A DNA stretch of 40,109 nt from an uncultured Schlesneria sp. (lineage in GTDB: Bacteria; Planctomycetota; Planctomycetia; Planctomycetales; Planctomycetaceae): assembly GCA_903840265.1 (NCBI GenBank), contig CAIMFH010000036.1:1-40109 (forward strand), given 5' to 3'. The notes under the pieces are model-generated. The model was not told where the DNA came from and searched no databases. It was given only the letters and a program-made list of their open reading frames with translations. Positions within the stretch are counted from its first letter, which is position 1, and each line of letters opens with the position of its first letter. Both the position numbers and the translations under genes were made by a program. Of the stretch, positions 6,622-16,865 are shown piece after piece.

Positions 6622-9600
6622 ATGACCATCAAACGAGTTGGGTGGAATTTGCGACCAGCGTTGCTGCACCCGTGCGTCTTGGCAATCGGCCTGCTCATCG
6701 TCGGCGCGCCAGTCACCTTAGGGCAGCCGCGCCTAGCTCAGTTCGGTGTACGTCGGGGATTCAATCCCCAAGCTCAGAAGGCTCAACAAGAAAAACTGGC
6801 CGCTGACGCCAAGCAAAAAGCGGTCGAGCAAGCCTTGCCACCAGAAGTTCGTCCCATCATTAAGCCGTTTCTGGCGAAGCTGTTTAATCCTAAGCCGCTC
6901 AAAGCTGGCGACCCTTTGGTTGTCGATGGAGAAGAGAACGAACGCGACTACATGGATAGTCGAGCCCCGCATGATCTGAAGGTCGAGCAGATGATGCGCG
7001 CGGCGGACGTTGCGATCCAACGTAACGAATGGAAAGTCGCGCAAGAACTGCTGCAACGTCTCCTCGATCTTCCCGAAGATTCTCTGCATCGCCTGCCCGA
7101 TGGACGTTGGCAGTCGGTGCGACGCAGCGCCAACCAGTTACTAGGGAGCGCCCCGAAACAGTTTCTCGACGACTACCGGACCCAATACTCGGGGTTAGCC
7201 CAACAACTTCTCAACGAAGCCAAGCGCAGTGGAAATACTGCCGACTACGTGATGGTCGCATCCCGATTCTTGCAAACCCCCGCGGGTGCAGAAGCCGCCA
7301 ACTATCTGGGCAGCCTGCACTTTGATCGCGGCGAATTTGGTCTCGCGGCAACCTGGTTCGATGATATTGCTCGCTCTTCCGCGGCTCTCTCGATGGATAG
7401 CGCCTGGCGAGTCAAAGCGGCGTTGGCCAATCGGCGTGCCGGCGATCTTTCGGCCAGTCAGAAACTGATCGAAGGATTCGAGAAATCACCGGGACAGCGA
7501 GTCACACTCGGCGTCGGAGGCGTTAATCCGGGTGCCTGGCTGGGCGGTGTCAATGCGGCGTTGCCGACTCGATCTCTCGTTCTCAATGATTGGAAGCAAC
7601 TCTACGGATCGGTCTCGCGCCAAGGAACGTCGACTGGTAGCGAACCGCTACTGTCACCCGTTTGGAACGTGCCACTCACCAGTAGCCACACTGTCCGCCG
7701 ACGCGTGAACTGGATCTTGCAGGATCTACTCGATCAGGATCGAACCCCCATCGTCGCCGCATCGCCGTTGGTCGTGGGTGGTCGAGTCGTTTATCGGGAT
7801 CTGCGAGGCGTCCGCTCCGTCGATATCGAGACCGGGAAAACTCTCTGGGAAAGCCTGGAGGGGGTCTCTGCGGAACGAATCCTGGGTGGTCTGCCAGCAC
7901 CGCAATCGGATGGCCGCGATGCGTTCCGTGGCCGAGGAATGTTTCAGAATGATTTCAACGAGTATCAGGGGCAGTCTGTCGAATACCATCCGCTGGCCAG
8001 CTTGATGTTTCGCGACGGGACCTACGGAACACTCAGCAGCGATGGCCGCCAGGTCTTCGTCATTGAAGACCTGGGAATCCTGTCTCGTAACCAACCAGGG
8101 CAGCAATGGGGTTGGGACGGTTCGGGTGAAATGCAGGATCCTTATGGCGTTTCGTGGAAAACGAATCGCCTGGTTTCCTATGACCTGAACACAGGACGGC
8201 CGCGATGGAGCGTTGGCGGACCAGACGCCCAGGAATCTTTCGATCTGCCGCTGGCTGGGTCGTTCTTTTACGGAGTGCCCGCAGTCGATGGTGAAGAACT
8301 GCTGGTCATCGCCGGGAAGGGGGATGATGTCCGACTGTGGTCGTTGGATCGAGCCACCGGAGTTCCGCGCTGGTCTCAACTGATCGCCTACACCGACACG
8401 AAGATCGAGCAAGATATCGGACGCCGGTGGTTCACGGCGCAAGTTGCCGCGGACGGAGGCGTGATTGTCTGTCCTACGACCGTCGGCTGGCTGGTCGCGG
8501 TTGATCGAATGCGACAATCGGTCTTGTGGGCGCATCGATATCTCCCGCCCTCGGGAAGTGGAGAGCGCGACCCCAACACGCAATTCGTTCCACAGCGCGA
8601 CTTGAATTCGCAATGGTCTCCTGCAGCTCCCATCATTTCGGGCAGCGTCGTAGTCTACACGCCACCGGAAGAGCCGATTGTCCTGGCGCTCAACCTGCTG
8701 GATGGTCGCCGCCTGTGGGAGAAGCCCAAGGAAGCGGGCATGTATCTGGCTGGTGTCTTCGCAGATCGCGTGGTCCTGGTGAGCCGATCGGATATCGCCG
8801 CCTTTAATCTCAGCACCGGCAAACAACTCTGGACGCTCCCCCTCGGCGAGGCCCATCCCTCCGGACGCGGACAGGCTGTGGGCGATCAGTATTATTTACC
8901 GTTAAGTGACGGCGAACTGAGGATTGTCGACCTGAAGTCGGGCAAGGAAGTTTCTCGCTCATACGTCCCCATGACGCATCCACCATTGGGAAACCTGGCG
9001 ATGCATCGGGGCAAGCTGGTCGCTCTTGGCCCACAGGGACTGGTCGGATTCGGCCAGCGAGATGCCGTGACGGCCGAGATCCAGCGCCGCAAGCTGCAGA
9101 ACCCTGACGATGCGTGGGCGATGTTGCGCGAAGCGGAAGTGTACTTGCTCAATCGCGATCATGCGGCCGCGCTGCCGCTCCTCCTGAAAGACAACAGCGA
9201 AGGGCTATCCGAAGACGAATTGAGCCGTCGCCACGCGGAAGCGATCGAGTGCCTGGCATCGGTGATTCGACAAGATCCGAAGTCGCATGAATCAGAACTC
9301 GAAGCCTTAGGCCGTCTGGCTCAAACCGATTCTGAAAAGCGTTTGCATCAAGAATTAACCGCCGATCATCTCGCCGCCCAATCCAAGTTTCTGGAGGCCT
9401 TCGAGGTCCTGTGGTCATTGCGCGAGGGAGCGGATGTCGACGCGCTGGTGACCCGGAGCGACAATCCGCAGGTCTCGATGTCACCCAAGGTCTGGCTGGC
9501 GAGTCGGCTGTCTGAGTTGTGGTCCGCGGCCGCGGGCAAGGATCGGGAAGATGTCGATCGCCGCATTGCGGAGATCATTGCCAGCGCCAGTTCGGCGAAT

Positions 9601-11400
9601 GACAGCTCTCGGCAGTTGAGCGCGACGCTGCTGCGGTTTCATCCTGCGGCGACAGTTCTTCAAGAGGCGCTGATCGAAGGTCTTGCCAAGAGGGAAGATT
9701 TTGCCGGCGCGCAGTTCGAACTGATGAAGATCGCGGCCGGATCCGACAGGACTGCGGCGGCTCGTGCTACCGAGCGTCTCGCACGACTCATGGAGCAATT
9801 TCAACAGCCTGCCGATGCCGCCTATTACTACCAACTGCTGGACAGTGAATTTGGTGACGTGTCCCTGAGCGAAGGGGTCATGGGTGCGGACCTCGTGAAG
9901 CGCCTGAAATCCGAAGGGAAGATCTCTGCGATCACGAAATCTCGCGGTGCCGCTTGGGACGAACGGCCCTTAGAACTTGTCCAGGGACCGGTTCAATACA
10001 TGCCCCCCGCCCAGGAGATCGCGAGCCGGACAGTTCTGCCTTACTTCGAGCCGCTAATGGTCGAAGTCCAGTTGCAAGAGCAGCGCCTGGCATTTGAGCA
10101 ACTGGCCAATGGCCAGTATTCGTGGCTGGTCCCATTACGAAGCAGCCCGCGCAATCAAGGCGACGGCTATGCCGCCACGGCGTTTCTGGGACATCAAATC
10201 GCGCTCATCAACCGAGACATGCTGCATGTCGTTTCGCCGATTGAAAAGCGATTGCTTTGGACGAAGGCGCTCGATGATTCGGGTGAGGGGGGGCCATTCT
10301 GGCGGCATGCTTCACGGCCACCGACGCCACCGATGGTGACGGCCAGCCGTAACCCAGAGCAGATAGGTTTACTGCAACAGGCTGGCTTTACCGGACGACT
10401 CGCGGTGGCCGAACCGAACTACATCGCAGTCTTCGGACGCCGATCGATTTCGATCCTGGACCCGCGGACGGGCGAACGCTTGTGGCGTAAAGAGGGAATT
10501 CCCCAATTCGCACAGGTCGTGGGTAATCGCGACATGGTTTGCGTCGTCCCACAGAACCGAACACAGACGGAAGCCTATCGGGCATCCGATGGCAAAGCTC
10601 TGAAAATCGACGACTTGGGGACGATGCTGGGGAATGCGATCCAGATGCGCGGCGATTCGGTTCTGCTGTTGGAAGCGGGATCGTCAACGCGATTCTGGTC
10701 GCTGACCGCACCGAAGACAGTTCTGCGATTGCATCAACCACTATCGGGCGAAGACCGCTGGAAAGTCGAATTCCCCCCCAACGCCCTCGTGACTCAGCTT
10801 GACGAAAACGAGTTGCTGGTCGTTCCGCGTGATGGCAAGGCCGAACGAATTGACGTCGCTTCTGGAAAACGAACCGCTCTAGAACCCATCGTTGCGGACG
10901 ATATGAAGGGACGTCGCATCGAATCGTATGGCCTGACTGATGACGACCGGATTTATTTCGTGGCCAATGTGATGGATTCCACTGGCTTTCATCACTATGG
11001 CGAAAGCCTGCCCTCGGTCCGAGCCAACGGAATCATCATCGCCTGGAATCGATCCGACGGCAAAATTGCGTGGCGTCAGGAAGTCAAAAACCAGAACCTG
11101 GTCGTCGATCGATTCCGATCGGTCCCGGTTATGCTCTTCGTCACGCGTAGCTGGCAGCAAAAAGGAAACGTCAGCTTCGGGACGCTTAGCGTGCAGGCGA
11201 TCCACAAGCAGACGGGCAAGATCCTGCACAATTCCACGTCGCCTTCGATGTACAGCGGCTTCCACAGCCTGGATGTAAACTTGTCGGAACCGTCGATTGA
11301 ACTGAAGTCGTACAACCTGCGAATGCGACTGGTCCCCACGAATGGTCCCGTCGCCGAGGCCAAGCCGGCCGACGCGGCCGAACCTACGAAGAACAACTGA
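6622..11400 (+). CDS. Very large exported PQQ-propeller / TPR / PQQ-propeller protein
   Basis: The ATG at 6622 has GAGG seven bases upstream and gives a signal peptide (MTIKRVGWNLRPALL..., cleavage near VTLGQ). Earlier in-frame codons lack a binding site. The mature 1592-residue protein has four regions. Helical TPR-like repeats lie at about 100-300. A first beta-propeller (about 330-840) has PQQ/BamB-type strands such as VDIETGKTLWES, YDLNTGRPRWSVGG, LNLLDGRRLWEKP and FNLSTGKQLWTLPL. A second alpha-helical, TPR-like region is at about 850-1100. A second propeller (about 1170-1560) has LDPRTGERLWRKEG and RSDGKIAWRQE. This fits a periplasmic or surface scaffold of the PQQ-like/BamB superfamily. 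Whether it binds a quinone or acts only as a scaffold cannot be read from sequence. No enzyme domain is visible. Confidence 0.9.
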   Translation: MTIKRVGWNLRPALLHPCVLAIGLLIVGAPVTLGQPRLAQFGVRRGFNPQAQKAQQEKLAADAKQKAVEQALPPEVRPIIKPFLAKLFNPKPLKAGDPLVVDGEENERDYMDSRAPHDLKVEQMMRAADVAIQRNEWKVAQELLQRLLDLPEDSLHRLPDGRWQSVRRSANQLLGSAPKQFLDDYRTQYSGLAQQLLNEAKRSGNTADYVMVASRFLQTPAGAEAANYLGSLHFDRGEFGLAATWFDDIARSSAALSMDSAWRVKAALANRRAGDLSASQKLIEGFEKSPGQRVTLGVGGVNPGAWLGGVNAALPTRSLVLNDWKQLYGSVSRQGTSTGSEPLLSPVWNVPLTSSHTVRRRVNWILQDLLDQDRTPIVAASPLVVGGRVVYRDLRGVRSVDIETGKTLWESLEGVSAERILGGLPAPQSDGRDAFRGRGMFQNDFNEYQGQSVEYHPLASLMFRDGTYGTLSSDGRQVFVIEDLGILSRNQPGQQWGWDGSGEMQDPYGVSWKTNRLVSYDLNTGRPRWSVGGPDAQESFDLPLAGSFFYGVPAVDGEELLVIAGKGDDVRLWSLDRATGVPRWSQLIAYTDTKIEQDIGRRWFTAQVAADGGVIVCPTTVGWLVAVDRMRQSVLWAHRYLPPSGSGERDPNTQFVPQRDLNSQWSPAAPIISGSVVVYTPPEEPIVLALNLLDGRRLWEKPKEAGMYLAGVFADRVVLVSRSDIAAFNLSTGKQLWTLPLGEAHPSGRGQAVGDQYYLPLSDGELRIVDLKSGKEVSRSYVPMTHPPLGNLAMHRGKLVALGPQGLVGFGQRDAVTAEIQRRKLQNPDDAWAMLREAEVYLLNRDHAAALPLLLKDNSEGLSEDELSRRHAEAIECLASVIRQDPKSHESELEALGRLAQTDSEKRLHQELTADHLAAQSKFLEAFEVLWSLREGADVDALVTRSDNPQVSMSPKVWLASRLSELWSAAAGKDREDVDRRIAEIIASASSANDSSRQLSATLLRFHPAATVLQEALIEGLAKREDFAGAQFELMKIAAGSDRTAAARATERLARLMEQFQQPADAAYYYQLLDSEFGDVSLSEGVMGADLVKRLKSEGKISAITKSRGAAWDERPLELVQGPVQYMPPAQEIASRTVLPYFEPLMVEVQLQEQRLAFEQLANGQYSWLVPLRSSPRNQGDGYAATAFLGHQIALINRDMLHVVSPIEKRLLWTKALDDSGEGGPFWRHASRPPTPPMVTASRNPEQIGLLQQAGFTGRLAVAEPNYIAVFGRRSISILDPRTGERLWRKEGIPQFAQVVGNRDMVCVVPQNRTQTEAYRASDGKALKIDDLGTMLGNAIQMRGDSVLLLEAGSSTRFWSLTAPKTVLRLHQPLSGEDRWKVEFPPNALVTQLDENELLVVPRDGKAERIDVASGKRTALEPIVADDMKGRRIESYGLTDDDRIYFVANVMDSTGFHHYGESLPSVRANGIIIAWNRSDGKIAWRQEVKNQNLVVDRFRSVPVMLFVTRSWQQKGNVSFGTLSVQAIHKQTGKILHNSTSPSMYSGFHSLDVNLSEPSIELKSYNLRMRLVPTNGPVAEAKPADAAEPTKNN

Positions 11401-11609
11401 CGCGGTTGTCAATTCAAAGGTTGCCCGAGACGAGGACGATCAGCCTGACTCGATGTCAGTCTCAATCGCAGCTGAAGGGGAACGCGTTTCGATTAGCGAT
11501 ATTCGCGAAATCTTCGTCGGCTCTAAACATCTGCTACACGAACTGTCGCAACAGTCTGCGATCCTATTCTTTCCGCAACTCGATAGTCGGCTCTTCGGAG
11601 ACAGGCTGA

Positions 11610-14213
11610 ATGATTCATCGAAAAACCGTCCTGGCATCGATCGGAACGCTGACAATTCTTGGCGTGGCGATCGGGATCCATGCGTTCGGCCAATTCGCGA
11701 TATTTTCCGAGAGTGGGTCCGCCGCCGAAGCGACCTCGCTTAACTCCACCAATTTCGATGATTTCGCAGTAAAAGGGAAAGAAGCCGACGCCATCTATGG
11801 CGACGTGGTTCTCAGAAACGGGTTCCTGACGGCTGTGATCGCCCAGCCGCTGGCCAGTCGAAACGCCAATATGACGACGAAGGATGTGGCGGGGGCATTA
11901 ATCGACTTCGGCATACGGGGTGCGAGCGGGGCTGACCAGTTGGCCGCTTATTATCCGGGTCGCAAATTGTTTCCATACCGCCAGATCTCACTAAGGACTC
12001 CAGCTGGCGATACGATTCCACCAGATGGACACGGAGCCTTTGGAGAAACATCCGCCGTTGTCGTGAGTGCAGATGGCACCGACGAGCGGGCTGAAGCGTC
12101 AGTCGTCTACGAACTGCATCAAGGCAAGCCGTATCTGAGCCTCACAACGACGTTCACCAATAAGTCAGCGAAGTCACTGACGGTGCAACTCGAAGATGAT
12201 TTTCGAGCCGACAGCAAGAACGAAGACATGTTTCGCAGCCCCAACGGAATCGACAACCGATTCTGGTTGTACGATCGATATTGGGGACAGGCCTACGGAC
12301 TTGATGCGGCAGGTTTCAAACTGCAGATCACCAGCGACGCTCGAATCACCACGATCAAGTACGTGAACGAGGCTGGCGAATCCTCTGTGACATTGCCGCC
12401 TGGAGATTCGTTCCAACTCAAGCGGCGGCTGTATGCCGGCCCCACCATCTTCGATGTTCAAGCACTTGCCAGTAATGTACCAGGCGTTGCAAGTGTGGTG
12501 TTCTCAACAGGCGATGCGGGGCGCTTCGCAACTGGCAATCTGATGCTGGAACTCTTGCAGGGCGAAACGGCTCTGGGAATGGCTCGTCTGAATAATTCTG
12601 CGGAGCTCAAGACGAAGCTCCTACCCGGCGACTACACCGCGCGGTTGCACTTCTGCGGTAATGCAATCGGCAAGGGTGAACCGATCCATATCAACGCCGG
12701 TGACAATCGCGTGGCGTTGAAGCAGTCCATTCCGCGAGGTCGCATTGTCGGCACGATCACCGATACCAGCGGAGGTCGTATTCCCTGCAAGATCGAACTG
12801 AAACCTGTCGCGGCTGATGCGAAACTCGATTTCGGACCGGAAACCGCTGAATTCGCCTTACGAAACTTGATCTACACAGCCAGTGGACAATTCGTCCAGA
12901 CGGTGCCGCCTGGACAATACGCGGTCACCATCAGTCACGGCCCCGAATTCGACGTGATCCAGACTGAGATCGAGATCAAGGATGGCGCAGACTCGCCGCT
13001 AAAGAATGTCCTAGTCCGATCCATCGAAACGCCAGGTTGGGTCAGCACCGACTTTCATAGCCATAGCACTCCCTCCGGCGATAACACGTCCAGCCAGCTA
13101 GGCCGCGTTCTCAATCTGGTCTGCGAGCAAATCGAGTTCGCTCCGTGCACAGAACACAACCGAGTCAGCACTTATGCGCCGCATATCAAGCAACTGGGAA
13201 TCGAGAATTTTCTAGCATCGGTCTCAGGCATTGAAATGACCGGTTCACCGTTGCCGCTCAATCATCAGAACGCCTTCCCGATGAAGTATACCCCTCGTAC
13301 TCAAGACGGCGGAGGACCGGTTTCGGGACCAGACCTGGAAACGCAGATCGAACGGCTGGTATTGTGGGATGATCGCAGCGAGAAACTGCTGCAGGTGAAT
13401 CATCCCGACATGGGCTGGATGTTCTACGACAAGAACGGCGATGGGAAACCGGATGCCGGATTCGAGCGGGCGTTTCCCTTCATGGATGTCGTTGAAATTC
13501 ATCCGATTGAAGACGCACTGCATCTGGGTCCAACGGCCAAGCGTGGAAAGTCGACTTCTCATAACACCGTATTCAACTGGTTGCAGTTGCTGAATCAGGG
13601 ATTCCGGATCTACGGCGTGGTCAATACTGACGCCCACTACAATTATCACGGCTCCGGTTCGCTGAGGAATTGGCTTCAATCATCGACAGACGACCCGGCC
13701 AAGATCGATCACATGGAAATGGTTCACGCGGCCGAGCAGGGGCGTCTGATCATGTCGAATGGTCCCTACCTGGAAGTCACAGCCACGGAAGCTGGCAAGC
13801 CGGAACCCTATGTTGCCGGACAGGATCTCAAAGCGGCTAGCGGGAAAGTCACCCTGAAAGTTCGCGTGCAATGTGCGAACTGGTTGGACGTTAATCGTCT
13901 CTTCGTGCTGATCAATGGCCGCACTCACGCGATTCATGATTATTCTCGCGACAAAAACCCGGACGCGTTCCGCAGTGGCGTGATCAAGTTTGAGAGGACT
14001 CTTGATCTCGAATTGAAGGGTGATGCACACGTTGTCGTTGTCACGGGACAAGTCGGTGGCAAGTTAGGCAGCGTCCATGGACCGACCTTTGGCGATTCAG
14101 AACCGGCCGCGATCTCGAATCCTATCTTTGTCGACGTAGACGGCAATGGTTTCCAGCCGAATAAGGACACGCTTGATGCCCCATTGCCTGTGAAGCATGT
14201 GAACAGCAAGTAA
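11610..14213 (+). CDS. Exported CehA/McbA-family PHP-type metallohydrolase
   Basis: The 867-residue protein has an N-terminal signal or anchor segment (about 8-30). A long beta-rich region follows (about 45-370), then a carboxypeptidase-regulatory-like beta-sandwich (about 375-470, IPRGRIVGTITDTSGGRIPC), and a PHP domain with its metal ligands. These are DFHSHST with His483 and His485, CTEHN with Glu515 and His516, GIEMTG near 541, and NTDAH with Asp674 and His676. A C-terminal beta domain (about 700-860) completes it. CehA and McbA in this family hydrolyse carbaryl, but most members have unknown substrates, probably phosphoesters or carbamates. GGAG lies nine bases before the ATG. It follows the PQQ protein by 209 bases on the same strand; an operon is possible. 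Confidence 0.9.
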   Translation: MIHRKTVLASIGTLTILGVAIGIHAFGQFAIFSESGSAAEATSLNSTNFDDFAVKGKEADAIYGDVVLRNGFLTAVIAQPLASRNANMTTKDVAGALIDFGIRGASGADQLAAYYPGRKLFPYRQISLRTPAGDTIPPDGHGAFGETSAVVVSADGTDERAEASVVYELHQGKPYLSLTTTFTNKSAKSLTVQLEDDFRADSKNEDMFRSPNGIDNRFWLYDRYWGQAYGLDAAGFKLQITSDARITTIKYVNEAGESSVTLPPGDSFQLKRRLYAGPTIFDVQALASNVPGVASVVFSTGDAGRFATGNLMLELLQGETALGMARLNNSAELKTKLLPGDYTARLHFCGNAIGKGEPIHINAGDNRVALKQSIPRGRIVGTITDTSGGRIPCKIELKPVAADAKLDFGPETAEFALRNLIYTASGQFVQTVPPGQYAVTISHGPEFDVIQTEIEIKDGADSPLKNVLVRSIETPGWVSTDFHSHSTPSGDNTSSQLGRVLNLVCEQIEFAPCTEHNRVSTYAPHIKQLGIENFLASVSGIEMTGSPLPLNHQNAFPMKYTPRTQDGGGPVSGPDLETQIERLVLWDDRSEKLLQVNHPDMGWMFYDKNGDGKPDAGFERAFPFMDVVEIHPIEDALHLGPTAKRGKSTSHNTVFNWLQLLNQGFRIYGVVNTDAHYNYHGSGSLRNWLQSSTDDPAKIDHMEMVHAAEQGRLIMSNGPYLEVTATEAGKPEPYVAGQDLKAASGKVTLKVRVQCANWLDVNRLFVLINGRTHAIHDYSRDKNPDAFRSGVIKFERTLDLELKGDAHVVVVTGQVGGKLGSVHGPTFGDSEPAAISNPIFVDVDGNGFQPNKDTLDAPLPVKHVNSK

Positions 14214-14220
14214 GCGACGC

Positions 14221-15189
14221 CTACAATCCGCGGATCAATTCGATCGCTTGCTCGATGTCATCTGGTAGCGGGGCAACGAACGTCTGCCACTCCTCTAGGA
14301 TAGGGTGCGAAAACGAAATCTCCGTGGCATGTAGTGCTTGTCGGCTGATGTAAGGGGAAGCCGGTGGTTGACCGGGCACCACCACTTCGCGGTCCGGCTT
14401 GAGTGCCCCCAGCATGCCATAGAATTCGTCGCCAACAATCGGATGACCGATCGTCGCGAAGTGGACGCGAATCTGATGTAGCCGGCCGGTCCTGGGTCGT
14501 GCGCAAATCAACGTGTGGCGCGGGTATCGCTCCAGAACTTCATAGTTTGTCTTCGATGCTTTGGCATCCAGAGCATCCGCCTGACACGACATCAACGCGC
14601 TGGCTCCGCTACGAGCGCGGCCAATTGGCAGGTCGATTGTCCCCTCATCCTGCTTCACGTTCCCGTCGACAATCGCTGTATACGACTTGGCAATCCGTTC
14701 TCGCTGAAACTGTATCGACAACAGCCGGTGCGAAAGATGGTCTTTCGCCGTGGCCACGACTCCACTGGTGTCACGATCCAATCGATGGACGATCCCGGGC
14801 TTCTTTTGGCCGGGGAAGTCAGAATTCTGGTCCAGATAGTATTGAATCGCGTTGGTCAAAGCCCCCGAAGGGTTTTGCCCCGAGGGATGGATGATCAAAC
14901 CGGCAGGCTTATCCACGATCAACAGCCACTCGTCCTCATGGACGATCCCGAATGTAATCTCTTCAGCGGGCATCAGGTTATCCGGCGGTTCCAACAGCCG
15001 GACGGACACGGACTCCCCCGCAAACACGCGCTGGTCCGGAGCAGCCACAGCCCCATTCACCGTTACCTGTCCTGCTCGCACGAGCCGATGCAACCGCCAC
15101 GCTGTATAGCTGCGTAGATGGCGAGCGAGAAACGTATCGACCCGAGTTCCCGAGAGATAGCGTTCAACAACGGCGGTAGTGGAGTGCAT
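14221..15189 (-). CDS. RluA/RluD-family rRNA pseudouridine synthase
   Basis: This enzyme isomerises uridines in RNA to pseudouridine. An N-terminal S4 RNA-binding domain covers about residues 13-75 (VDTFLARHLRSYTAWRLHRL). The catalytic domain contains LLIVDKPAGLIIHPS and the RluA-family motif HRLDRDTSG at 135-143, with nucleophile Asp138. Further family motifs are KSYTAIVDG, PRTGRLHQIRVH and GHPIVGDEFYG. At 322 residues with an S4 domain it is closest to RluD or RluC, which modify 23S rRNA, but the target position cannot be assigned. Its stop lies seven bases from that of the convergent PHP gene, with no clear terminator between them. Confidence 0.95.
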   Translation of the reverse strand: MHSTTAVVERYLSGTRVDTFLARHLRSYTAWRLHRLVRAGQVTVNGAVAAPDQRVFAGESVSVRLLEPPDNLMPAEEITFGIVHEDEWLLIVDKPAGLIIHPSGQNPSGALTNAIQYYLDQNSDFPGQKKPGIVHRLDRDTSGVVATAKDHLSHRLLSIQFQRERIAKSYTAIVDGNVKQDEGTIDLPIGRARSGASALMSCQADALDAKASKTNYEVLERYPRHTLICARPRTGRLHQIRVHFATIGHPIVGDEFYGMLGALKPDREVVVPGQPPASPYISRQALHATEISFSHPILEEWQTFVAPLPDDIEQAIELIRGL

Positions 15190-15407
15190 GAAAAACAGTG
15201 CAATCAGTAATATTCAACGAACGACAACGCAGGCCAGCAGAAAGAGGACCCCATCGAAAGACCTTCTTTCAGATCTGTTTTAGACGAACGTCGGCGAATG
15301 GTCCAACCTGAGCGCGAATTCCCGAGCGTCATTGCTCATTCCAGCCTGCCCGAATAGCATCAGCAACAGCCGATCCATCCAACGGAGCGTCAATTTAAGG
15401 AAGTGGA

Positions 15408-16865
15408 ATGCTCAATCTACTCGGCCAGCCTCATTCGACGTGTGGTGCGATCTCGCGGCGCGACTTGTTGCAGGCCGGTGGAGCAGGGTTGTTTGGACTC
15501 AGCTTACCGCAACTGCTTCGCGCCGAGGCTGCGTCTCCCGAGCGGCAGCCTCAAGCGAAAAGTGTCATCTTCCTATTCTTGTTCGGCGGACCAAGCCAGC
15601 TCGAAACATTTGATATGAAGCCCGAAGCAACCAGTAAGGTTCGCGGGCCATATTCTCCCATCGCATCTCGCACACCCGATCTGCGGATCTGCGAATTGCT
15701 CAGTCAATGTGCCACGATCTCGGATAAGTTTGCAGTCGTCCGCACCTTGTCGCATTCGTATAACGATCACAGCGGCGGCGGACATTATATTCAGACAGGC
15801 AAGCGTTGGCAGATTCCAGTCGGCGGCGGCTTCAATGCCACTCCGCAAGACTGGCCATCAATCGGATCGGTTACGGAATATCTATCGCAAAATAGAACCA
15901 GTGTCCTGCCTACCAATGCCGCTGCGGCGGGGTTGCCGAACTATGTTGTGTTGCCGAACAGCCTGGGCAAGATCCAAACGTACTCAGTCCGCTTGCAACG
16001 ACCGGGCGAGTACGCCGGTTGGTTAGGACGCGGCTACGATCCGGTTACGACATCTATCGAAAAGAAGGATGAGAAAGACAATCCATACATCCGAAACTGT
16101 ACGGATGACGAATTGACGTTTCAGATCGATGGACTCATTTCGCCTGCCGCGATGACGCTCGACCGATTGAATCGTCGACAGTCCTTGCTGACACAGTTTG
16201 ACAAAGGACTGCGACAGTTCGATCAGAAAACCGCTTTGGCGGCGTATAACCAGTTTCAGCAACGAGCAATGGCCCTCGTGACATCAGAGCGGACTCGAAA
16301 AGCTCTCGATCTACGGCAGGAACCAGTCACTATCCGTAATCGTTACGGGCGGCATTTGTTTGGGCAATCCACATTGATGGCCAGGCGCTTGGTCGAAGCA
16401 GGGGTACGATACGTCACCGTGCATTGGGACGCTCCTGATGGCCTGAGTTGGGATTCCCACGCCAGCAGCAAAGACGTGGGCCAGCATCTAATTCCCAATC
16501 TGGACCAGACACTCTCCGCACTCTTAGTCGACCTCGAAGAACGAGGACTGCTCGACGAAACCCTGGTCGTCTGCCTGGGCGAAATGGGTCGCACCCCAGT
16601 CGGCAACGCGAACTGGGGTCGTGACCACTGGAGTACGCTGTTTCCCGCGGTGCTCGCCGGAGCAGGCATCCAAGGGGGCAGGGTCCTTGGTCAATCGGAT
16701 AAGGACGCCGCGTATGCCATCACGCCACCCTACAAGCCCGAAGACCTTGCTGCCACGATCTACTCCGCATTGGGAATCGACCCGGAAATGAGATTGTCTG
16801 ACACGCAGGGGCGACCTGTCCAGTTGGTTGAAGAGGGGCGTCCGATCCACGAACTGTTCAGTTGA
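15408..16865 (+). CDS. Tat-exported DUF1501 protein
   Basis: The 485-residue protein has a twin-arginine signal (SRRDLLQAGGAGLFGLSLPQ, about residues 17-36). It belongs to DUF1501, an alkaline-phosphatase/sulfatase-fold family expanded in planctomycetes. Family segments include KSVIFLFLFGGPSQLETFDM, VVRTLSHSYNDHSGGGHYIQ, VTVHWDAPDGLSWDSH and VVCLGEMGRTPVGNANWGRDHW. The Asp/His pairs fit metal ligands, but the enzymatic reaction of DUF1501 is not established. In planctomycetes these genes usually sit next to DUF1549/DUF1553 cytochrome genes; here none is adjacent, so this copy stands alone. AAGGA lies upstream of the ATG. The stop codon overlaps the left arm of the inverted repeat at 16854-16894. 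Confidence 0.93.
   Translation: MLNLLGQPHSTCGAISRRDLLQAGGAGLFGLSLPQLLRAEAASPERQPQAKSVIFLFLFGGPSQLETFDMKPEATSKVRGPYSPIASRTPDLRICELLSQCATISDKFAVVRTLSHSYNDHSGGGHYIQTGKRWQIPVGGGFNATPQDWPSIGSVTEYLSQNRTSVLPTNAAAAGLPNYVVLPNSLGKIQTYSVRLQRPGEYAGWLGRGYDPVTTSIEKKDEKDNPYIRNCTDDELTFQIDGLISPAAMTLDRLNRRQSLLTQFDKGLRQFDQKTALAAYNQFQQRAMALVTSERTRKALDLRQEPVTIRNRYGRHLFGQSTLMARRLVEAGVRYVTVHWDAPDGLSWDSHASSKDVGQHLIPNLDQTLSALLVDLEERGLLDETLVVCLGEMGRTPVGNANWGRDHWSTLFPAVLAGAGIQGGRVLGQSDKDAAYAITPPYKPEDLAATIYSALGIDPEMRLSDTQGRPVQLVEEGRPIHELFS

Noticed and set aside
7726-8856. Long minus-strand open frame inside the PQQ-protein gene
   Set aside because: It is antisense to a gene with clear repeated motifs, has no binding site and reads as low-complexity Arg/Ser-rich sequence without family motifs.
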